Assembly (NCBI RefSeq): GCF_014266025.1
Contig: NZ_JACMYC010000013.1
Coordinates: 20,649-84,648, forward strand
Length of the DNA stretch: 64,000 nucleotides
DNA from: Nocardioides deserti
GTDB taxonomy: Bacteria > Actinomycetota > Actinomycetes > Propionibacteriales > Nocardioidaceae
Direction of reading: 5' to 3'
Under the pieces are notes generated by a model. That model was not told where the DNA came from and made no database searches. It was given only the letters and a program-made list of their open reading frames with translations. Below, in pieces: positions 58,403 through 64,000 of this stretch. A program made the position numbers and the translations under genes. Numbering within the stretch: position 1 is the first letter of the stretch; the number at the start of each line of letters is the position of its first letter.

Positions 58403-60593
58403 CGTCGAGCTCGCGATCTCCGGGATGACGTGCGCCTCGTGCGCCAACCGGATCGAGCGCAAGCTGAACAAGCTCGACGGCGTCGAGGCGAGCGTCAACT
58501 ACGCGACCGAGAAGGCCCGCGTGCGCTTCGGCGAGACCGTCACCCCGGAGGACCTCCTGCGCACGGTCGAGGCAGCCGGCTACTCCGCCGCGCTGCCGCC
58601 GGAGCGCACCGACGAGCCGCAGGACGAGCCCGACCGGGGTGACCCGGAGCTGGACGCGCTGCGCAACCGGTTGGTGGTCAGCGCGCTGCTGACCGTGCCG
58701 GTCATCGCGATGGCGATGGTGCCGGCGCTGCAGGTCGAGCACTGGCAGTGGCTCTCGCTCACGCTGGCCGCGCCGGTCGCGGTGTGGGGTGCCTGGCCCT
58801 TCCACCGGGCGGCGGTCACCAACGCCCGGCACGGCGCGACGACGATGGACACGCTGGTCTCGGTCGGCGTGACCGCGGCGTTCGGCTGGTCCCTGGTCGC
58901 CCTGCTTTGGGGCAGCGCCGGTGCCCCGGGGATGACGCACGCGTTCGAGCTGAGCGTGGACCGTACGGACGGGCTGTCGAACATCTACCTCGAGACCGCC
59001 GCCGGCGTCACGACGTTCCTGCTCGCCGGTCGGTGGTTCGAGAAGCGGTCCAAGCGCCGCGCCGGTGACGCCCTGCGTGCGCTGCTCGACCTCGGCGCGA
59101 AGGACGTCGTCGTGCTGCGCGACGGCGTGGAGACCCCGCTGCCCGCCGACCGGCTAGTCGTCGGCGACGTGTTCGTCGTGCGGCCGGGGGAGAAGGTCGC
59201 GACGGACGGCGTGGTGGAGAGCGGTACGTCGGCGGTGGACGCCTCGATGCTCACCGGCGAGCCGGTGCCGGTCGAGGTCGGCCCCGGCGACGCCGTCACC
59301 GGCGCGACCGTCAACGCGGGCGGGCGGCTCGTCGTCCGCGCCACCCGCGTCGGCTCCGACACCCGGCTCGCGCAGATGGCGCGGCTGGTCGAGGAGGCGC
59401 AGAGCGGCAAGGCCCGCGCCCAGCGGCTGGCCGACCGCGTCTCCGGGGTGTTCGTGCCGATCGTCATCGCGCTGGCCGTCGGCACGCTCGGGTTCTGGCT
59501 CGGCACCGGCGTCGAGACCTCGGCCGCGTTCGCCGCGGCGGTCTCGGTGCTGATCATCGCCTGCCCGTGCGCGCTGGGCCTGGCCACGCCGACCGCGTTG
59601 CTCGTCGGCACCGGCCGGGGCGCGCAGCTGGGCATCCTGGTCCGCGGGCCGGAGGCGCTCGAGCAGACCCGCCGCGTCGACACGGTCGTGCTCGACAAGA
59701 CCGGCACGGTCACCACCGGGCGGATGACGCTGGTCGACGTGGTCGCCGCCGACGGCACCGACCCCGCGGACGTACGCCGCCTGGCCGGCGTGCTCGAGTC
59801 GGCCTCGGAGCACCCGATCGCGCGGGCGGTCGCCGACGGCCACACCGGCGCGGTCGAGGACTTCGCGAACCTGCCCGGCCGCGGGGTCCGCGGCTCCGTC
59901 GACGGGCACGACGTCGTGGTCGGCCGGCCCGCGCTGCTGGCCGAGCTCGGACACCCGCTGCCGGACCCGCTCGTCGACGCGGTCGACCGGGCCGAGGCGG
60001 CCGGACGCACGGCGGTGGCCGTCGCCTGGGACGGTGCGGCACGCGGCGTACTCGTGGTGGCGGACGGGGTCAAGGACACCTCGGCCGAGGCGGTCGAGCG
60101 GTTCCGGGCGCTCGGGCTCGCGCCGGTGCTGCTGACCGGCGACAACGAGCGCGCCGCCCGGGCCGTGGCGCGCGAGGTCGGGATCGACGACGTGGTCGCC
60201 GGGGTCATGCCGGAGGACAAGGTCGAGCACGTGCGCCGGCTGCAGGCCGAGGGCCGCGTCGTCGCGATGGTCGGCGACGGGGTCAACGACGCCGCCGCGC
60301 TCGCGCAGGCCGATCTGGGCATCGCGATGGGTGCCGGCACCGACGTCGCCATCGAGGCCAGCGACCTGACCCTGGTGCGCGGGGACCTGCGGGTCGCCGC
60401 GGACGCCGTACGGCTCTCGCGCCGCACGCTCGGCACCATCCGGTCGAACCTGGTGTGGGCGTTCGGCTACAACGTCGCCGCGCTGCCGCTGGCCGCTGCC
60501 GGCCTGCTCAACCCGATGCTGGCGGGGGCGGCGATGGCGCTGTCGTCGGTGTTCGTGGTGGCCAACAGCCTGCGGCTGCGGACGTTCCGGTAG
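58392..60593 (+). CDS. copA: Copper-exporting P1B-type ATPase
   Basis: 733 aa from ATG 58392. One N-terminal HMA domain (GMTCASC) is followed by eight membrane helices. P-type motifs are complete: TGEP in the actuator (MLTGEPVPV), CPCALGLATPTA in helix 6, the phosphorylation site DKTGTVTTG, SEHPIA in the N-domain, and GDGVNDAAAL. YN in helix 7 and MxxSS in helix 8 complete the Cu(I) signature of subgroup 1B-1. It exports Cu(I) using ATP. Its position after csoR and copZ supports the specificity. Confidence 0.94.
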   Translation: MTTDVELAISGMTCASCANRIERKLNKLDGVEASVNYATEKARVRFGETVTPEDLLRTVEAAGYSAALPPERTDEPQDEPDRGDPELDALRNRLVVSALLTVPVIAMAMVPALQVEHWQWLSLTLAAPVAVWGAWPFHRAAVTNARHGATTMDTLVSVGVTAAFGWSLVALLWGSAGAPGMTHAFELSVDRTDGLSNIYLETAAGVTTFLLAGRWFEKRSKRRAGDALRALLDLGAKDVVVLRDGVETPLPADRLVVGDVFVVRPGEKVATDGVVESGTSAVDASMLTGEPVPVEVGPGDAVTGATVNAGGRLVVRATRVGSDTRLAQMARLVEEAQSGKARAQRLADRVSGVFVPIVIALAVGTLGFWLGTGVETSAAFAAAVSVLIIACPCALGLATPTALLVGTGRGAQLGILVRGPEALEQTRRVDTVVLDKTGTVTTGRMTLVDVVAADGTDPADVRRLAGVLESASEHPIARAVADGHTGAVEDFANLPGRGVRGSVDGHDVVVGRPALLAELGHPLPDPLVDAVDRAEAAGRTAVAVAWDGAARGVLVVADGVKDTSAEAVERFRALGLAPVLLTGDNERAARAVAREVGIDDVVAGVMPEDKVEHVRRLQAEGRVVAMVGDGVNDAAALAQADLGIAMGAGTDVAIEASDLTLVRGDLRVAADAVRLSRRTLGTIRSNLVWAFGYNVAALPLAAAGLLNPMLAGAAMALSSVFVVANSLRLRTFR

Positions 60594-60606
60594 CCCGTCA
60601 GCGCGG

Positions 60607-61677
60607 TCAGCAGGTGGCGAAGAGGACCGGGCCGGTCGAGAGGTCGCTCAGCACGTAGCTGCCCTCGACCGGCTCGAGGTCCATCGTCACGACGTTGCCG
60701 TCGGCGGCGACGCGGCCGAGGTCGAAGCGGTCCGCGAAGTCGCCGCCCTGGCCCGGCGCCGGTCCCGCCGCCAGCGTGGCCCGGGCGTCGGCGTCCTGCC
60801 GGGCGCGGTCGTCGTCCTCCAGCGCCATGGCGACGCGTACGTCGCCGCCGGGCCGGAACCCCATGACGAAACCGGTCAAGGGGTGCACCCCGCCGGCCTC
60901 GTCCACCAGCCGCTCGCCCTCGGCGGCGTCGGCGGGGTCGGCCTGGCCCATGGCCAGCGCGCTGCACGCGTTGTCGCCGGTGTAGACGGCCGCGGCGAGC
61001 AGGTCGCCCGCCCGGTCGACCGCGTCCTCGACGCCGTCGGCCACGCCGCGGTCGGCGTCGCGCTCGACCAGCCCGCGCAGGTAGTCGGCCTTGTCGCTGC
61101 TCAGCACGAGGTCGTCGTCCTCGTCGAGCGCGACGTGCGCGAGCTCGGGGGTGACGCCGACGCCCGCGACGAGGTCGTCGCCGCCGGTCCACACGTCGGT
61201 GTGGTCCTCGGGCTCGTCGTACCCCAGCTCGCGCAGGCGGTCCGCGACCGCCTCCGTCCCGCCGTCGGGGACGCGCATGACCACGACCGCGCCGTCGGCG
61301 CCCTGGCTGAACAGCTCCCACTCGAGGCTGGCGGGGGAGAAGCCGTACCGGCTCTGCAGCGGCTCCGCGCTCTCCACCAGCGCCGACGTGGTGGCGAGGT
61401 CGGCGTCGAAGGCGTCGTCGAGCATCGCCCGGACGTCGTCGTTCGGTGAGTCGGCGTCGACATCGCTGCCGAGCTCGGCGCGGACCGCGGCCCAGTCGGT
61501 GAAGGAGAACCGCTCCGCGTCCGCCGGCGCGAGGGACATCGCCCGCTGCAGGTCGGTCGTGTCGCGCTGTGCCCACCAGCGCCAGCCGGCGAACGCCGCT
61601 GCCGCGACGACGACGAGAGCGACGGCGACCGCCACCCATCTCCACGGCCTCGGCACGGGTGTGAGACTAGCCGCCAT
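60607..61677 (-). CDS. Exported single-anchor protein of unknown function
   Basis: 356 aa from ATG 61677. A short Pro-rich N-terminus leads into one membrane helix (about 14-32). The rest, rich in Asp and Ala, should be extracytoplasmic. Repeated segments such as DWAAVRAELG, LRELGYDEPEDH and FVMGFRPGGDVRVAMAL suggest a two-domain alpha/beta structure; I see a loose resemblance to DUF3352-type proteins but cannot confirm it. Only two cysteines are near the end. Its start codon overlaps that of the divergent Nudix gene by two bases, an unusual arrangement. It converges with copA, 13 bases apart. Confidence 0.7.
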   Translation of the reverse strand: MAASLTPVPRPWRWVAVAVALVVVAAAAFAGWRWWAQRDTTDLQRAMSLAPADAERFSFTDWAAVRAELGSDVDADSPNDDVRAMLDDAFDADLATTSALVESAEPLQSRYGFSPASLEWELFSQGADGAVVVMRVPDGGTEAVADRLRELGYDEPEDHTDVWTGGDDLVAGVGVTPELAHVALDEDDDLVLSSDKADYLRGLVERDADRGVADGVEDAVDRAGDLLAAAVYTGDNACSALAMGQADPADAAEGERLVDEAGGVHPLTGFVMGFRPGGDVRVAMALEDDDRARQDADARATLAAGPAPGQGGDFADRFDLGRVAADGNVVTMDLEPVEGSYVLSDLSTGPVLFATC

Positions 61678-62551
61678 GGACGTGCAGTCCGCCGGAGCGG
61701 TCGTGCTCCGGCGCATCGACGGGCGCAGGTCGGTGCTGCTGGTGCACCGACCGAGGTACGACGACTGGTCCTTCCCCAAGGGCAAGCTCGATCCCGGCGA
61801 GCACGCGGCGGTGGCCGCCGTGCGCGAGGTGGCCGAGGAGACCGGCCTGCCGGTGCGGCTCGGGCCGCCGCTGCCCACCCAGCGCTATCCCGTCGTCGGC
61901 CGCTCGGGCGCCGCCCGGACGAAGACCGTGCGCTACTGGCTCGGCCGGGTGCTCCCCGATGCGCCGCTCGACGTCTCCGGCCACACCTGCGGCGACGAGA
62001 TCGACCGGGTCGCGTGGGTGCCGCTGTCGGAGGCGCCCGGGCGGATGACCTACGACTACGACCGCGCCACGTTGACCGCCGCGCTCGCCGTCCCACGCGG
62101 GTCGGTGCCGCTCGTGGTGCTGCGCCACGGTCAGGCCCACCCGCGCAAGCAGTGGGCCGAGGACGACCGGCTCCGCCCGCTCGCCCCCGCCGGACGCGGC
62201 GAGGCACTCGCCCTCGCGCCGCTGCTCACGGCGTACGGCGTCGCCTCGGTGGTCACCTCGCCGTCGGTCCGCTGCGTCGAGACCGTCCTGCCGTACGCCG
62301 GCGCCGCGGGCCTGCCGCTCCGTGAGGAGCCGGTGCTCACCGAGGAGGACGCCACCCCCGACGGCGTACGCCGCCTCGTCGACTCGCTGCTCGACGCCCG
62401 CTCGCCGGTGGTCCTGTGCACCCACCGCCCCGTGCTCCCGCACGTCCTCGCCGCCCTCGACCTCCCCGACCCGCATCTGGACCCCGCCTCCGCCCTCGTC
62501 GTCCACCACTCCCGCCGCTCCGTCGTCGCCTCCGAGGTCATCTCGCCCTGA
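61676..62551 (+). CDS. mutT1: MutT1-type protein: Nudix hydrolase fused to histidine phosphatase
   Basis: 291 aa from ATG 61676. The Nudix box is intact (GKLDPGEHAAVAAVREVAEETGL, about 38-60), preceded by RPRYDDWSFPKG as in mycobacterial MutT1. From about residue 143 a histidine-phosphatase domain follows, with VVLRHGQAHPRKQW (catalytic His) and later LCTHRPVLPHVL. MutT1 proteins of this layout hydrolyse 8-oxo-dGTP or diadenosine polyphosphates and then dephosphorylate the product. A repeat-rich region follows its stop. Confidence 0.88.
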   Translation: MDVQSAGAVVLRRIDGRRSVLLVHRPRYDDWSFPKGKLDPGEHAAVAAVREVAEETGLPVRLGPPLPTQRYPVVGRSGAARTKTVRYWLGRVLPDAPLDVSGHTCGDEIDRVAWVPLSEAPGRMTYDYDRATLTAALAVPRGSVPLVVLRHGQAHPRKQWAEDDRLRPLAPAGRGEALALAPLLTAYGVASVVTSPSVRCVETVLPYAGAAGLPLREEPVLTEEDATPDGVRRLVDSLLDARSPVVLCTHRPVLPHVLAALDLPDPHLDPASALVVHHSRRSVVASEVISP

Positions 62552-62561
62552 CCCCGCCGGC

Positions 62562-62628
62562 GGGGTAGTAGCGGGCAGAAACGTCCGTCACGGGGGTAGT
62601 AACGGTCAGAAGCGTCCGTTACTACCCC
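62562..62628. repeat. 31-bp-spaced GGGGTAGTA repeats with hairpin (left of DUF559 gene)
   Basis: Two direct copies (starting 62562 and 62593, 31 bases apart) share GGGGTAGTA followed by a conserved CAGAA and CGTCCG. A third, inverted copy ends the array: 62593-62605 pairs exactly with 62616-62628 to form a 13-bp hairpin. The same unit appears at 63820 and 63851, right of the DUF559 gene. The hairpin could also terminate the mutT1 transcript. Confidence 0.75.
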
Positions 62629-62715
62629 GACGACCGCCCTCGCACCGGCGCTGCGACCGGAAGGGCCTGTGGATGAGTGCCGACGGCGGACGGCGGATCC
62701 GGCCACGATGGCGGG

Positions 62716-63765
62716 ATGCCGACCACGCCGCGACCCGAGCCGTTCCATCCGGCGCGCCCGCACGTGCTGCGGCCGATGCGGATCGACCCGGACGGCCGTA
62801 CCGGTCCGCCGCCGAGCCGCGCGTACGGCCGCGCCTGGAGACAGACGACGCGCGGCTACTTCCTGCCGGCCGACCTGCCGGTCACCGTCGAGCAGCGGAT
62901 CGCCGAGGCGGGCATGGTGCTGCCGGCGTACGGCGGCGTCACGGGGTGGGCGGCCCTGCGCTGGATGGGCGCGGAGTACTTCGGCGACGCGATCGACAGC
63001 CCGTCCCGGCCGGTGGTGCTGGCCGTGCTGCGGAAGGCGGTCCGCGAGCAACCGGGCCTGCAGGTGACGTCCGAGCGGATCGCGCCCGAAACGCCTGAGG
63101 TCGTCGACGGACTGGCCGTCACGACGGCGGCGCGCTCGGTGTGCTTCGAGATGCGGTACGCCGCCGACGTGCGCGCTGCGACGGTCGCCTTCGACATGGC
63201 CGCTGCTGCGGACCTGGTCAGCCGGGCGGAGGCGCAGGCCTACGCCGACACGTTGAACGGGTGGATCGGGATCCCGCAGTGTCGGGCGGCGATCGCGCTC
63301 GGGTCGGAGAACAGCTGGTCCCCGATGGAGGTCGAGATGCGGCTGGTGTGGGAGATCGATGCCGGGCTGCCGACGCCGCTGATGAACACGCCGGTCTTCG
63401 ACCGGGCGGGCCGGCACATCGGCACCCCGGACCTGCTCGACGTGGAGGCCGGTGTGGTCGGGGAGTACGACGGAGCGCTCCACCTGCAGCGCCGGCGACG
63501 GACGGCCGACATCAACCGGGAGCACGAGTTCCGCCGAGCCGGGCTGGAGTACTTCACCATGACCGCGGCCGACCGCGTCGACCCGTTGCGGACGGTGGTG
63601 CCGCGGATGCTCCAGACCCGGGTGCGTGCCCGGTTCGAGCCGGAGGACACCCGGGGCTGGACCGCCGACCCGCCTGCCTGGTGGACCCCCACCACCACCG
63701 TCGACCAGCGTCGCCGTCTGGGCGAGCAGGACCGCCGCCGGTTGCTGCGCGGCCGCGCTGGTTGA
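62716..63765 (+). CDS. AbiEi-antitoxin/DUF559-like protein with PD-(D/E)xK nuclease-type C-terminus
   Basis: 349 aa from ATG 62716; an ATG 13 codons earlier (62677) is in frame but poorly supported. The N-terminal half (about 1-130) has the pattern of AbiEi-like or winged-helix proteins (YFLPADLPVTVEQRIAEA, GWAALRWMGAEYF). The C-terminal half has a Vsr/DUF559-like core: SPMEVEMRLVWE, GTPDLLDVEAGVVGEYDGALH with Asp and Glu as candidate metal ligands, and REHEFRRAGLEYFTM. The family occurs in many divergent copies in actinobacteria and its role is unestablished. Repeats with 31-base spacing flank it on both sides. Confidence 0.72.
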   Translation: MPTTPRPEPFHPARPHVLRPMRIDPDGRTGPPPSRAYGRAWRQTTRGYFLPADLPVTVEQRIAEAGMVLPAYGGVTGWAALRWMGAEYFGDAIDSPSRPVVLAVLRKAVREQPGLQVTSERIAPETPEVVDGLAVTTAARSVCFEMRYAADVRAATVAFDMAAAADLVSRAEAQAYADTLNGWIGIPQCRAAIALGSENSWSPMEVEMRLVWEIDAGLPTPLMNTPVFDRAGRHIGTPDLLDVEAGVVGEYDGALHLQRRRRTADINREHEFRRAGLEYFTMTAADRVDPLRTVVPRMLQTRVRARFEPEDTRGWTADPPAWWTPTTTVDQRRRLGEQDRRRLLRGRAG

Positions 63766-63819
63766 CGGGCACCCGTCCCACGCCCGCCCGCTCGGTCCGG
63801 TTCCATCGGGGACGTCGTC

Positions 63820-63867
63820 GGGGTAGTAACGGACGAAAATGACCTCCGCCGGGGTAGTAACGGACGA
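63820..63867. repeat. 31-bp-spaced GGGGTAGTAACGGACGA repeats (right of DUF559 gene)
   Basis: Two exact 17-base copies, 63820-63836 and 63851-63867, again 31 bases apart. They match the units at 62562 and 62593 over GGGGTAGTAACGG. The second copy ends 15 bases before the stop of the IS30-type transposase fragment. Confidence 0.75.
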
Positions 63868-63881
63868 TTCTGGCGGCGGTT

Positions 63882-64000
63882 TCAGGCGGTCGTTGCACCA
63901 CGCTTGATCTCGTGGCCGCAGAGTAGTTCTTCGAACCGTTCGGCTGGGGTGGCCCAGTCGAGTGTCTTGCGGGGTCTGTTGTTCAGTTCGGTGGCGACGT
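63882..64000 (-). mobile_element. IS30-type transposase, C-terminal end (cut by window)
   Basis: The minus-strand frame ends at TGA 63882-63884 and is open to the window edge, 38 residues being visible. It has the IS30-family tail LNNRPRKTLDWATPAERFEELL followed by CGHEIKRGATTA. The remainder of the element lies right of the window. No terminal inverted repeat can be identified on this side within the 15 bases before the GGGGTAGTAACGGACGA repeat. Confidence 0.85.

Noticed and set aside
62562..62628. Possible CRISPR array near the right edge
   Set aside because: Only two direct copies with short conserved cores and an inverted copy; spacing and orientation do not fit an array of repeats with unique spacers.

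Overview
The window is GC-rich throughout, with GTG starts, leaderless or short-leader promoters and a gene set that points to a high-GC actinobacterium. A member of the Nocardioidaceae (Nocardioides-like) is the best guess, judged from gene content and style only. It looks chromosomal: four tRNA genes, core metabolism, and only one mobile-element remnant, the end of an IS30-type transposase cut by the right edge.

Layout. 1-8.8 kb: secreted or surface proteins. These are a very large lamin-tail-domain/metallophosphoesterase protein cut by the left edge, a Tat-exported beta-propeller protein and a GH26-type glycosidase lipoprotein. 9-11.5 kb: a DUF664/DinB gene remnant, tRNA-Phe, an orphan branched-chain-amino-acid-type binding lipoprotein, tRNA-Glu and tRNA-Asp. 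11.6-16 kb: a small zincin, two tandem CrcB fluoride channels overlapping a GHKL ATPase-domain gene, a type II NADH dehydrogenase and a hotdog thioesterase. 16.4-24.3 kb: GNAT, a long Ala/Glu-rich coiled-coil membrane protein, a crotonase, an SGNH hydrolase, a GT-C mannosyltransferase and two coupled GT4 glycosyltransferases (cell-envelope glycan synthesis). 24.5-30.5 kb: small membrane proteins, an unusual hemerythrin-alpha/beta-hydrolase fusion with a small ferritin-like partner, a ThDP pyruvate-oxidase-type enzyme and a PAS histidine kinase.

30.5-48.3 kb is the centrepiece: a complete L-rhamnose utilisation locus. A LacI-type regulator is followed by an ABC importer (rhaT, two permeases, rhaS), mutarotase (rhaM), isomerase (rhaI), bifunctional rhamnulose-1-phosphate aldolase/lactaldehyde dehydrogenase (rhaEW), kinase (rhaB), a small HTH protein, an exported GH106-type alpha-L-rhamnosidase, and lutABC to oxidise the L-lactate produced. 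I find a repeated palindrome (consensus TGAAACGNTTCA) just upstream of the importer operon, rhaI and the rhamnosidase-lut operon, and a related site next to the regulator. Two of the sites lie directly behind promoters of identical architecture. Together these read as one regulon covering polymer hydrolysis, uptake, catabolism and end-product oxidation.

48.5-64 kb: an MFS exporter controlled by a divergent PadR regulator with a textbook ATGT-N8-ACAT operator; tRNA-Lys; an amino-acid ABC importer whose binding protein and permease are fused; an SPFH-GYF protein paired with a zinc-ribbon membrane protein; a cold-shock protein; a copper-resistance operon (csoR, copZ, a His-rich exported protein, a copper P-type ATPase) with a leaderless, operator-overlapped promoter; an exported protein of unknown function divergent from a MutT1-type Nudix/histidine-phosphatase protein (their start codons overlap); and a DUF559-type protein flanked by an unusual set of 31-bp-spaced repeats next to the IS30 fragment.
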